A stretch of DNA of 55,415 nucleotides from Deinococcus sp. Its GTDB lineage: Bacteria; Deinococcota; Deinococci; Deinococcales; Deinococcaceae. The DNA is taken from assembly GCF_030523985.1 (NCBI RefSeq), contig NZ_JAUNHK010000006.1, forward strand, positions 1 through 55,415, read 5' to 3'. The position numbers and the translations under genes were made by a program. The notes beneath the pieces are model-generated. The model was not told the DNA's origin, ran no database searches, and worked only from the letters and a program-made list of their open reading frames with translations. Shown piece after piece: positions 23,951 to 34,918 of this stretch (position 1 is the stretch's first letter; each line of letters starts with the position of its first letter).

Positions 23951-24078
23951 TAGAGCATTTGACAGAAAAAGGCACCCTCACCCCTCGCTTTGCGAGGCCC
24001 TCTCTGCTTCGCAGCTTTGCAAGTCCCATCAAGGGAGAGGGTCAAAAAAGACAGGTCATTCTTTTGTCAAATGCTCTA
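23951..24078 (-). repeat. Small noncoding repeat, family A, copy 2 (inverted)
   Basis: Bounded by perfect 14-bp inverted ends, TAGAGCATTTGACA (23951) and TGTCAAATGCTCTA (24065-24078). Read on the minus strand it aligns with copy 1 at 51-153, including GACCCTCTCCCTTGATGGG. Compared with copy 1 it carries an extra GCTGCGAAGCAGAGAGG segment. It lies just after the response regulator gene. Confidence 0.85.
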
Positions 24079-24150
24079 AGAGTCTAGAAGTCTAAGGGGC
24101 TAAGAGCTTTCTACCTTGCCACCTTTTACCCCTTTTTGCCAGGAGCCGAA

Positions 24151-24858
24151 ATGAAGGACACCAAACTGATACTGACCCTGCTAGGCGTCGCTTTTCTGGG
24201 AAATCTGGCGCGGGCTGCCGTTGCACCTGCGGGGGCGGGGCTGGCGCTGGGTTTTGGAGTTTTTTTGCTGCTGCCACTGCTGCCCGTGCTGGCGCTGGCC
24301 TTGCAACAGCGGCACCCTGGCGTGCGCTGGGGCGCGGGACTGGCGGCGGCGCTGGCCTCGGCGCTGTGCAGTTTTGTCCTGCTCGACCCCCAGGACAACC
24401 AGGACGCCAACATCGGGCTGGGGCTGTACGTCACCTTCGGCTGGATTCCGGTGCTGGGCGGCGCGGCGCTGCTGGGCGGCCTGCTGGGGCGACTGGCCCG
24501 GCCCCACGCGCCCCTGTCCCCTCCCCTGCCCTCACTATCCTGGCGCGGGTGGGGCTGGCCGCTGGTGCTGCCGCTGCTGGGCGCAGCCGTCAACCTGTGG
24601 GCCGAGTGGCGACTGGGCCAGCGCGTTCAAGCCGAATTCTCGCGTTATGACATCCCCGCGCCTGACCCTTTGGCCCTGTTGTTGGCTACCCTGCCCACGC
24701 TCCTACTGCTGCTGGCAGTCTCGGCCCTCCCGCTGACCCTGCTACGAAACGCGGCGCGGCGACGGGGACAGGCCCAGCCGTTTTTGACGTGGTGGTGGGT
24801 CACGCTGGGGCTGCTGACGCTGGCGCAAGTTTGGTGGACAAGCGCGGGAAGGTGGTGA
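24151..24858 (+). CDS. Small polytopic membrane protein of unknown function
   Basis: A 235-residue protein with five or six hydrophobic segments: about 4-22, 27-47, 57-77, 90-112, 133-152, 172-197 and 212-230. No family motif is recognised. The start at 24151 has an AGGAG about 8 nt upstream. It lies alone between an SNR copy and a GATGG-type repeat into which its end runs (its last codons GGTGGTGATGATGG belong to the repeat margin). Confidence 0.7.
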   Translation: MKDTKLILTLLGVAFLGNLARAAVAPAGAGLALGFGVFLLLPLLPVLALALQQRHPGVRWGAGLAAALASALCSFVLLDPQDNQDANIGLGLYVTFGWIPVLGGAALLGGLLGRLARPHAPLSPPLPSLSWRGWGWPLVLPLLGAAVNLWAEWRLGQRVQAEFSRYDIPAPDPLALLLATLPTLLLLLAVSALPLTLLRNAARRRGQAQPFLTWWWVTLGLLTLAQVWWTSAGRW

Positions 24859-24898
24859 TGATGGATGATGGATTCGCTGCGCTGATGGATGATGGAGG
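24856..24898 (+). repeat. GATGGATGATGG-type repeat (family C), short copy
   Basis: Two GATGGATGATGG blocks flank TTCGCTGCGCT. The same unit occurs at 28368-28407 and at the left end of the composite element at 41494-41695. It overlaps the stop codon of the membrane protein gene. Confidence 0.7.
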
Positions 24899-24934
24899 GC
24901 ATTTATAAGCGTTTCCACGTTAGACGTTTTGACC

Positions 24935-24964
24935 AATCATCGCCCTGCTCTTTCGGCGATGATT
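24935..24964. terminator. Hairpin at the end of the lipid kinase gene
   Basis: AATCATCGCC (24935-24944) pairs perfectly with GGCGATGATT (24955-24964); the latter overlaps the stop codon of the minus-strand lipid kinase gene. There is only GGTCAAAACG after the stem on the minus strand, so a U tract is lacking. Confidence 0.55.
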
Positions 24965-25886
24965 ACCCGTTCAGCAGCGTGACCGCCCCAGGCAGCACCC
25001 GCGCCCGCAGATGCCGCGCCTGACCGTACAGGTCGCCGTCCAGATGCAGGAACATCGGCGTGTCCCACAGCAGTTCTATGTCGCGGCCCTGGGCGTGGTG
25101 CACCAGTGGGTGCCCCAAGTGCTTGCCGGGCAGCACCCGCAGCATCAAGTCTGCCAGTTGCAGACGCGACAGCGGGCCGCTGCACACGGCATTGAGCAGA
25201 CCATCGCGGGCGTCCGACTGCGGGCTGATGTGAAAGCCGCCGCCGTAGCGCGTGCTGTTCATGACCGCTGCCAGCACGCTCGGCCCCTGGTAGAGCGTTT
25301 GCCCGTCTACCGTCAGGCGCAGACCCGCCAGCCGCAAGTCGCCCAGCGACGTGACCGCGCCCCAGGCGTAGCGCCAGAATCCAGGCCACCCACGCGGCGC
25401 TCGCAGATAAGCGTGGGTCACTTGCGCGTCTATACCCAGGCCCAGACCGTTGAGCAGCAGCTTGTGCAGCCCCGCGTGGTCGCCGTCCAGCACGTCCACG
25501 GCGATGGCGTCCACCCGACGCGGCTGGTATTTTAGGCGGCCCAGCGCCTCGGCAAAGTCGCCTGCCTTGAGGCCCAGCATTCCCGCGAAATCGTTGCCAC
25601 TGCCCAGCGGCAGCAGCGCCAGCGGACGCCCCGTGCCGACCAATGCGGGCAGTAGCGCCGACACGGTGCCGTCACCGCCCACCGCCAGGACGGGTTGCTC
25701 GGGGGGCAGGGACGACACGCGGGCCAGCGCCTCTGCCGCCGAAGCCGCCTCAATCAGCTCAAAGGAAAGCCCCCGCGCCAGCAGGTCGCCGCGCAGCCGG
25801 GGCCACTCGCGCCCGGCCAGTCCGTTGCCCGCCTGGGCATTCAGGACGACGGCAAAAGGCAAACGGTGGGCAGGCGAGATTGTCAC
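24963..25886 (-). CDS. Diacylglycerol/lipid kinase family protein
   Basis: A 307-residue YegS/DgkB-type kinase that phosphorylates a lipid such as diacylglycerol. The N-terminal catalytic domain has FAVVLNAQAGNG, the nucleotide loop VLAVGGDGTVSALLPAL and PLALLPLGSGNDFAGMLGL. The C-terminal beta-sandwich has LLNGLGLGIDAQVTH and FHISPQSDARDGLLNAV. I take the GTG at 25886, which lies 9 nt after a TATCCT box (25896-25901) located inside the end of wecB; a TTG start at 25907 would overlap wecB by 14 bases. Thus the gene may have its own leaderless promoter in addition to wecB read-through. Confidence 0.87.
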   Translation of the reverse strand: MTISPAHRLPFAVVLNAQAGNGLAGREWPRLRGDLLARGLSFELIEAASAAEALARVSSLPPEQPVLAVGGDGTVSALLPALVGTGRPLALLPLGSGNDFAGMLGLKAGDFAEALGRLKYQPRRVDAIAVDVLDGDHAGLHKLLLNGLGLGIDAQVTHAYLRAPRGWPGFWRYAWGAVTSLGDLRLAGLRLTVDGQTLYQGPSVLAAVMNSTRYGGGFHISPQSDARDGLLNAVCSGPLSRLQLADLMLRVLPGKHLGHPLVHHAQGRDIELLWDTPMFLHLDGDLYGQARHLRARVLPGAVTLLNG

Positions 25887-25893
25887 GGTCAGG

Positions 25894-27042
<1,149 letters not shown>

Positions 27043-27064
27043 GGGATTCCTTTTGGAAGCAGAA

Positions 27065-27088
27065 GGCTGAAGGCAGATGGCAGATGGC
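27065..27088 (-). repeat. 24-bp GCAGATGG repeat, matched inverted at 43530-43553
   Basis: GGCTGAAGGCAGATGGCAGA... (24 bp) is an exact reverse complement of 43530-43553, beside pyrG. It lies between the wecB and wecA-like genes. Confidence 0.75.
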
Positions 27089-27117
27089 TTTTTCCGGTTA
27101 CCAGCACCGTTTCAAGC

Positions 27118-28251
<1,134 letters not shown>

Positions 28252-28367
28252 AACGTGACTGGATTCTAAAGGCCAGGGGTGAGAAAAGGCGTCCGCCGAA
28301 AGTTGTGGGGGTGGGTCGTGGGCTGAGGAAGACGGACTTGGACTCAGGCCACTGAGCCATCTCTGTT

Positions 28368-28407
28368 GATGGTCGATGGGCTCGCTTCGCTGATGGTTGA
28401 TGGAGAA
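28368..28407 (+). repeat. GATGG-type repeat (family C), short copy
   Basis: TGATGGTCGATGGGCTCGCT then TCGCTGATGGTTGATGGAG. It is the same unit as at 24856-24898 and 41494-41534, with a few substitutions. Confidence 0.65.
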
Positions 28408-28456
28408 AATGCTGTGTTTGACGTGCTGTAGAGCGGCTCACAAAGAGAAGACCGCT

Positions 28457-29161
28457 TCAGGTCAGCCCCTGTTGCTGCGCGTACAGCCGCACGCACTGGG
28501 CCAGCCAGTTCACTTCGGGGTCGTCGTCATACTGTGCGGCCCACACTTCAAATTCCTGCACTGTCCCCGCCCAGCGTTCGGTCTGGTAGGTGCCCGCCAC
28601 ACACACGCGGCCCGTGCTCGACACGGCGACCAAATAGCCGCTGTAGCCCGTGCCGAAGGTCACGTACTCCTGCCCGTAACTCACGTCGAAATCGATTTGG
28701 ATGCCGGGCAAAATCTGCGGGCCGTCCTGACCGCAGGCAATCACCGCCGCGCCGTAAATCTGGGTCGTACTGCTCAGACGGGCGACGTTTTCCACCACCG
28801 CGTCGTCGGTCACTTCGCTGTCGTCGTCCATCAGGATGAAGCCGCTCAGCCGCGCCCGCCCCCGCACCACGGCGCGGTCCGCGATGCGGCAATCGCCCTC
28901 CACCACCGCGTCCTCAAAGATGCAGGCGTCGGGGTAGACCCAGCACTCGCCCGCGTGCGACAGGTTGGCTTCCTTCTCAATCCAGCCGCCGACCTCGCCC
29001 GCCGCCACGTCCGACAGTTCCAGGGACCGCAGCGCCCGAATCTGCCGCAGCGTGCGCCCCTCTAGCGTGCGGGTCAGGCCCGTGAATTCGTACTTTTTAG
29101 CTGCGTCTTGCATGGAATCCTGGGCGCTGTCCTGCTTTTCTTCAGCGTTTGGACCCTTCAC
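28457..29161 (-). CDS. Left-handed beta-helix (hexapeptide-like) protein coupled to upp
   Basis: A 234-residue protein. After a charged N-terminus, residues about 45-145 carry repeated strands with the hexapeptide-like rhythm: GGWIEKEANLS, ECWVYPDACIFEDAVVEGD, RIADRAVVRGRARLSG and DDAVVENVARLSSTTQIYGAAVI. This is a left-handed beta-helix like that of YdcK/transferase-like proteins. The C-terminal 85 residues form a different beta-rich domain (YVTFGTGYSGYLVAVSS, WAGTVQEFEVWA). The GTG start overlaps the upp stop (GTGA), which argues for translation coupled to uracil salvage; an ATG at codon 17 is an alternative. No catalytic His is obvious. Function unknown. Confidence 0.78.
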   Translation of the reverse strand: MKGPNAEEKQDSAQDSMQDAAKKYEFTGLTRTLEGRTLRQIRALRSLELSDVAAGEVGGWIEKEANLSHAGECWVYPDACIFEDAVVEGDCRIADRAVVRGRARLSGFILMDDDSEVTDDAVVENVARLSSTTQIYGAAVIACGQDGPQILPGIQIDFDVSYGQEYVTFGTGYSGYLVAVSSTGRVCVAGTYQTERWAGTVQEFEVWAAQYDDDPEVNWLAQCVRLYAQQQGLT

Positions 29162-29781
29162 TTCGTGCCGTAAATCCGGTCGCCCGCGTCACCCAGCCCC
29201 GGCACGATGTAGCCGTGGTCGTTGAGGTGGCTGTCCACGGCGGCGGTCACGATTTCCACGTCGGGATGCGCTTCCTGCACGGCGCGGATGCCCTCGGGAG
29301 CCGCCAGGATGGACATCAGTTTGATGGAGTGTGCGCCCGCGTCCTTGAGGTTCTGAATGGCGGCGTTGGCGCTGCCGCCCGTCGCCAGCATGGGGTCGGT
29401 CAGGAACACGCGGCGCTCGGCGATGTCGGTGGGCAACTTGGAATAGTAAGCGACAGGCGCGAGGCTTTCGGGGTCGCGGTACATGCCGATGTGTCCCACT
29501 TTGGCGGCAGGCACCAGATTCACGATAGCGTCGGTCATGACCAGCCCCGCCCGCAGAATGGCGACCAGCGCCAGCTTTTTGCCGCTGAGCATGGGAAACT
29601 CGCCTTCCTCGATAGGAGTGGCGAAACGCACCGGCTCGACCTCGAGGTCACGCATGGCTTCGTAGGCGAGTAGCAGACTGAGTTCGCTGGCGAGTTCGCG
29701 GAATTCCTTGACGCCAGTGCGCGTATCCCGCATCAGGGAAAGTTTGTGCTGAACCAGAGGGTGCTGAACGACGGTAACCAT
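29158..29781 (-). CDS. upp: Uracil phosphoribosyltransferase
   Basis: A 207-residue enzyme making UMP from uracil and PRPP. The PRPP loop is VFLTDPMLATGGSANAAIQ, the flexible loop region IGMYRDPESLAPVAYYSKLP and the uracil-binding C-terminus GYIVPGLGDAGDRIYGTK. All essential motifs are present. A TATCGT -10 box (29789-29794) lies 7 nt before the ATG, so translation is probably leaderless. First gene of a two-gene operon with the beta-helix protein. Confidence 0.96.
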   Translation of the reverse strand: MVTVVQHPLVQHKLSLMRDTRTGVKEFRELASELSLLLAYEAMRDLEVEPVRFATPIEEGEFPMLSGKKLALVAILRAGLVMTDAIVNLVPAAKVGHIGMYRDPESLAPVAYYSKLPTDIAERRVFLTDPMLATGGSANAAIQNLKDAGAHSIKLMSILAAPEGIRAVQEAHPDVEIVTAAVDSHLNDHGYIVPGLGDAGDRIYGTK

Positions 29782-29834
29782 GTCCCCTACGATAACGGTT
29801 CGTGGGGAAGGGTCGAAACTACGCTCGACGCACC

Positions 29835-30668
29835 CTAGTCCAGCGCAGGCAGGCGGGCCAGCACATGCCGCGCTCTGGGCACCTTTTTCTCGCGCTGGGT
29901 GTCGAATTCGTAGGGTTCGTTCATCAGGAACCAGTACAGGTCGTGCAGCGTGGTCATGGCGAGATAAGCGCGGTAACGCTGCAACGTGGGGGGCTGCTGG
30001 TCAGGCAGGAAGGTCAGGGCCGCTGTCAGACTCTCGTCGGCGCTCAGCAGATCGAGGGTGCCTGTCTTGAGCAGCGCCAGGTCACGCAGCGGGTCGTCGG
30101 GGGCCGATTTCGTCCAGTCGATGATGAGCACTTCGCCGCTTTCCCGGTTCATCAGGATGTTGTCGTGCCACAAATCCAGATGGCAAAAGGACGCGGGTTG
30201 GTCGAGCAGCCCCCGCTCCAGCGGCACTTCCACCGCTTCGAAGAGGTCGCCCAGCCCGTACCCCGACAGCGAGGAGCGAAAGCGCCGCAACCGCTCCTGC
30301 ACCCGCCGCAGGTTGACCCGGCCTTCCTGGCAGGCGTGCAGGCGGGCGAGTTGTTCGCGCAGGGCGGGCAGCGCACGCGACACGTCGGCCCGGGCCAGCG
30401 GCCTGCCGGAAAAGCGGCGCAGCACCAGTGCCTCGACTCCGTCCCCCTCGGTGGCGTCAATGACCCAGGCACCCAGCCCGGCGCGGCGCATGTTTTCGGC
30501 CTCCAGGCGGTGTTCGCCCTGGTGGTTGCGGTAGACCTTGACCACCGCCTCCCCGTCCTGCGTGGCATAGACGCGGCTCTGCATCCCGCTGTCCATAGGA
30601 GTCAGGGGACCGAAACGCGCTTCCAACACGGGAAAGTGCGTCTGCTGTGGCGCTGGGGAAAGGTTCAC
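29835..30668 (-). CDS. Aminoglycoside phosphotransferase (APH)-like kinase
   Basis: A 277-residue protein with a protein-kinase-like fold of the APH family: AVVKVYRN (ATP-binding Lys) and EHRLEAENMRRAG (Glu) in the N-lobe, FCHLDLWHDNILMNRESG (catalytic loop HxDxxxxN) and VLIIDWTKSAPDDPLRDLAL (Mg-binding Asp) in the C-lobe. All catalytic residues are present. I take the GTG at 30668, 13 nt after the stop of the GAF-HD gene; the open frame further upstream encodes only compositional shadow. The substrate cannot be told: family members act on small molecules, choline, homoserine or fructosamine. Co-transcribed with the HD protein. Confidence 0.82.
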   Translation of the reverse strand: MNLSPAPQQTHFPVLEARFGPLTPMDSGMQSRVYATQDGEAVVKVYRNHQGEHRLEAENMRRAGLGAWVIDATEGDGVEALVLRRFSGRPLARADVSRALPALREQLARLHACQEGRVNLRRVQERLRRFRSSLSGYGLGDLFEAVEVPLERGLLDQPASFCHLDLWHDNILMNRESGEVLIIDWTKSAPDDPLRDLALLKTGTLDLLSADESLTAALTFLPDQQPPTLQRYRAYLAMTTLHDLYWFLMNEPYEFDTQREKKVPRARHVLARLPALD

Positions 30669-30681
30669 CTCACGGCCCAAC

Positions 30682-31713
30682 TCAGGACACGGCGGCCTTC
30701 TCCAGCGCCTTGTCCAGAGCGGCGACCACGCGGGGGTCAAGCCCCTTGCCCGACTGGGCGTGCACCCGCTCAACCTCACCCGTGCGGACATAAGCGTTGG
30801 CGACAGCGAGAATCCGGGCGTACAGCGGAATGTCTTCGCCCGAGAGCTTGTCGGGCTCGCCCTGACCGTCCCAGCGTTCGTGGTGGTTGCGAATGGCCTT
30901 TTGCGCCTCGGACAGGTGCGGCACGTTTTGCAGGAAGTTGGCCCCGACCTGCGCGTGCCCCTGCTCGCCGTGAATCTTGCCGAGGTCGTGCAGGGTGGCG
31001 GCGAACCACAGTTCTTCCAGTTCACGGGCCGACAGACCCATCGCCCGCCCGATTCTCAGGCTGTTTTCGGCCACCGCCGCCGCGTGACCGACCCCGTCGA
31101 ACTCCTGACTCTCGATGGCCTCGACCACCGCGCCCGAAATCTGCCGGGCGGCCTGCTGCCAGTCGTCGCGGGCGTCCAGCATCCCCAGGATCGGGGCCAC
31201 CGCCGTCGCCCAGCGGGCCACCGCTTCCTGCTGCATGGGCGTAATCGGGTCGCTGCTGGTCCGGTCCAGCACCAGCGCCCCCAGCGTGCGGCCCCGGTCA
31301 CTGATGGGCACGACCAGCGAGAGCGGCACTTCGCGCATTCCGGCGGCGTCCAGAACCTTGTGTACCTCGGACGCGTTGGACTCGTACAGTTCGCTGCTGC
31401 CTTCGGACAGGATGCGGGGGCGCATGGCCGCCCAGGGGCCGCTCAGGACTGTTCCAATCAGGCTCCGCGGGTATCCGAACACAGCCGCCACTTTGTCCTG
31501 GCCCCGGCGCACAATCGCGTATCCGTTGACATGGTCGCCCAGCAGCGTGGACGCGTAGGCCAGAGCATTTTCGAGAATGCCCTCGGCAGAAGGCCGCGCC
31601 AGCAGCTCGGTCAACACGCGGGTGGGATCCAGCATTTCGGAAGGCGCAGGCCCGGCGACGCCCGTGCGGCGAGGGTCGGGGGCAGAATTGTTGGCAGCTT
31701 TGCGTCGAAACAC
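30682..31713 (-). CDS. GAF and HD (HD-GYP-like) domain protein
   Basis: A 343-residue protein. A GAF-like sensory domain spans about 30-185 (LENALAYASTLLGDHVNGYAIVRR, VVPISDRGRTLGALVLDR). An HD domain spans about 190-330 with GHAAAVAENSLRIG, ATLHDLGKIH (the HD pair) and AIRNHHERWDGQGEPDKLSG. HD-GYP cyclic-di-GMP phosphodiesterases read HHExxDGxGYP here; this protein reads GEP instead, so the GYP tripeptide is lost. Metal ligands HD and HH remain, so hydrolase activity of some kind is possible. The start is the GTG at 31713, 9 nt after TATACT (31723-31728), a leaderless-type promoter. Followed by the APH-like kinase. Confidence 0.87.
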   Translation of the reverse strand: MFRRKAANNSAPDPRRTGVAGPAPSEMLDPTRVLTELLARPSAEGILENALAYASTLLGDHVNGYAIVRRGQDKVAAVFGYPRSLIGTVLSGPWAAMRPRILSEGSSELYESNASEVHKVLDAAGMREVPLSLVVPISDRGRTLGALVLDRTSSDPITPMQQEAVARWATAVAPILGMLDARDDWQQAARQISGAVVEAIESQEFDGVGHAAAVAENSLRIGRAMGLSARELEELWFAATLHDLGKIHGEQGHAQVGANFLQNVPHLSEAQKAIRNHHERWDGQGEPDKLSGEDIPLYARILAVANAYVRTGEVERVHAQSGKGLDPRVVAALDKALEKAAVS

Positions 31714-31738
31714 GGTAGGCCCAGTATAGCCGCGTCAG

Positions 31739-31890
31739 ACGGGTCTGGGCTTGACTCTTCACATCCAGGAAAGGCACCCGAATGTGTTCCGCGTCGCCCA
31801 AACCCGTATCTCCCTTACTCTGCTGCGCAACTTGCAAGTCTGTTCGGAAAAACAGTTCGCATACGCAGACTATTTTTCCGAGCGGTATTA
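31739..31890 (+). repeat. Small noncoding repeat, family B, copy 2
   Basis: Same element and orientation as 8189-8326: ACGGGTCTG, CACCCGAATGTG, CAAACCCGT, then TTCGGAAAAACAGTTCGCAT and CTATTTTTCCGAGCGGTAT. Copy 2 has an extra CTGCGCAACTTGCAAGT segment before the second hairpin. It lies between the divergent HD-protein and YkgJ-like genes. Confidence 0.85.
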
Positions 31891-31902
31891 CCCTGAGGGC
31901 AG

Positions 31903-32676
31903 ATGGCTCCCCGCACCCCCCCACGCCCGACCCCACTAGATTCTCCGGCCCGTGCCCCACAGGGCCATCCGGTCACATTGCCCGTGCAGCAAGCCTACGC
32001 CCGCTACGGACGTCAGGCCCGGCAATGGATAGGCCAGTATCAGGCCAAAGGTGGGCAGGTCTTTTGCGGCGCTGGCTGTCACTTTTGCTGCGATATGCCC
32101 ATCCGCGTCAGCCTCGCTGAAGCCCTGATCACGGCCCAGGCGCTGACCCCGGCCCAGGCCCGCGCCTTCGAGAAGCACGCCCGCGCCGTGCAGCAAAATG
32201 CCCGCACCGCCCAAGACGAAGAAGAATTCGTGCAGCGCCACCGCTTTGAAATCAGCTTTTGCCCGCTGCTGGACCGCGCCACCGGAGCCTGTACCCAGTA
32301 CGAAGCCCGCCCGACCCGATGCCGCGACACCTTCAGCGCCTTCCCCGCGCACTTTTGCGCCTGTGGCACCTGGGAAAGCATGAGCCGCCGCGAACAGGCC
32401 GAGTACCGCCGTGAGGTGGCCCGCACCCCCGGCACCGACGGCGAACTGCACTTCATCGCGCCGCTGGAACACCTCAGCGAACCCGTCTGGGCCGCCGCCA
32501 GCAAAGCGATGCGTCAGGCGTGGGGCCTGGAGGTGTGGGGCGACTTCTGGACGGTCACCACGCTCGCCCGCGACCCGCAATTCATGGCCCGTATCCAGCA
32601 GCGCGACGGGCGCGGCGCATTGACCTACGCCAAAAGCAAAGGGCTGGCGCACCCGGTCACGCTGGAAATCGGCTGA
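31903..32676 (+). CDS. YkgJ-family cysteine cluster protein
   Basis: A 257-residue cytoplasmic protein of the YkgJ (CxxCxxCC) family, thought to bind zinc or an iron-sulfur cluster. The cluster here is FCGAGCHFCCD at about 55-65, with further conserved cysteines in SFCPLL, GACTQYEARPTRCRDTF and HFCACG. The ATG at 31903 has a GAGGG about 5 nt upstream; the first 30 residues are Pro-rich and not conserved-looking, so the GTG/TTG codons near 31980 are alternative starts. It sits directly after the family-B repeat and ends at a shared terminator with the ABC importer operon. Exact biochemical role is unknown. Confidence 0.83.
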   Translation: MAPRTPPRPTPLDSPARAPQGHPVTLPVQQAYARYGRQARQWIGQYQAKGGQVFCGAGCHFCCDMPIRVSLAEALITAQALTPAQARAFEKHARAVQQNARTAQDEEEFVQRHRFEISFCPLLDRATGACTQYEARPTRCRDTFSAFPAHFCACGTWESMSRREQAEYRREVARTPGTDGELHFIAPLEHLSEPVWAAASKAMRQAWGLEVWGDFWTVTTLARDPQFMARIQQRDGRGALTYAKSKGLAHPVTLEIG

Positions 32677-32703
32677 CCGAACACAGCAGCCCAATTCCAC
32701 GAC

Positions 32704-32744
32704 AAAAAAACGTCCCCGGCCAACCGACCGGGGAGAGCGTTTTA
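32704..32744. terminator. Bidirectional terminator between YkgJ-like gene and importer operon
   Basis: CCCCGG (32714-32719) and CCGGGG (32728-32733) form the core, extended by AAAACG and GCGTTTT. An A run before and a T run after (TTTTATTT) let it work on both strands. Confidence 0.8.
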
Positions 32745-32758
32745 TTTGACCCTCAACG

Positions 32759-33783
32759 TCAGAGAATGTCGTCGCGGATGCAAGCCTTGAAGTGCTGGGG
32801 CGCGATTTCGCGCAGTTCGGGAACGATGTTGGCGCAGTCGGCAATCGCGTAGCGGCAACGGGTGCGGAACACACAGCCGCTCGGGGGGTTGATGGGGCTG
32901 GGAATGTCGCCTTCCAGAATGATGCGCTGGCGCTTGATGGTCGGGTCGGGAATGGGCGAGGCCGACAGCAGCGCCTCGGTGTAGGGATGCTTGGGGTTGC
33001 GGTTCAGTTCGCGGCTGGGCGCAATTTCCATGATGCGGCCCAGGTACATCACGATCATGCGGTCGCAGATGTACTCCACGACGTGCAGGTCGTGCGCGAT
33101 GAACAGCACCGTCAGGCCCAGTTCTTCCTGCAAGTCCTGAATGAGGTTGACGACCTGTGCCTGAATGGACACGTCGAGCGCCGAAACGGGCTCGTCGGCC
33201 ACGATGAAGCTGGGGTCCACCGCCAGAGCGCGGGCAATGCCGATGCGCTGGCGCTGACCGCCCGAGAACTCGTGGGGGTAGCGGCCCATGTGCTCGGGGC
33301 GCAGGCCCACACGCTGAAGCAGTTCGGCAATGCGGTCGATGCGCTGTTTGCCAGGGTGCAGGTTATGAATCTGCATCGCTTCGCCGATGATGTCGCTGAC
33401 CGTCATGCGCGGGTTGAGCGAAGCGAAGGGGTCCTGGAAAATAATCTGCATCTGGCGGCGGTAGTCGCGCATCTGCGGCTTGGATAGCTTGGTGATGTCG
33501 GTGCCGTCGAAAATGACCTGTCCGCCCGTCGGTTCGATCAGGCGCAGCAGGGCACGTCCGGCGGTGGTCTTGCCGGAACCGGACTCACCGATCAGGCCGA
33601 CCACTTCGCCCTTGCCGACCTTGAAGGTGATGTCGTTGACGGCCTTCACGTTGGCGACCACACGCGACATCAGACCGCCGCGAATGGGGAAGTATTTTTG
33701 CAGGTTGTTGACTTCCAGCAGATTGGTGCGGGGAGCCACGCTGGGGTTGGCCTGGTGTCCAGGGGTCAAAACGGGGCCAGTGG

Positions 33784-33787
<4 letters not shown>
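32759..33787 (-). CDS. Oligopeptide ABC importer ATPase, OppF type
   Basis: A 342-residue ATPase. Walker A is GESGSGKTTAGRALLRL at about 67, signature FSGGQRQRIGIARAL, Walker B FIVADEPVSALDVS, H-loop AHDLHVVE. The C-terminal oligopeptide-transporter extension (about 265-342) has the Cys-rich PPSGCVFRTRCRYAIADC that in this family can bind a 4Fe-4S cluster. The ATG overlaps the stop of the OppD-type gene. Last gene of the five-gene operon. Confidence 0.94.
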
Positions 33788-34881
<1,094 letters not shown>

Positions 34882-34918
34882 TTCTTTCCCCTGTTGTGCA
34901 TGAGAGGCATCATAGCGT

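Noticed and set aside
24856..24898. CRISPR-like array suggested by the repeated GATGGATGATGG blocks
   Set aside because: The unit is short and has no regular spacers; it recurs as scattered single intergenic copies, and no cas gene is in the window.
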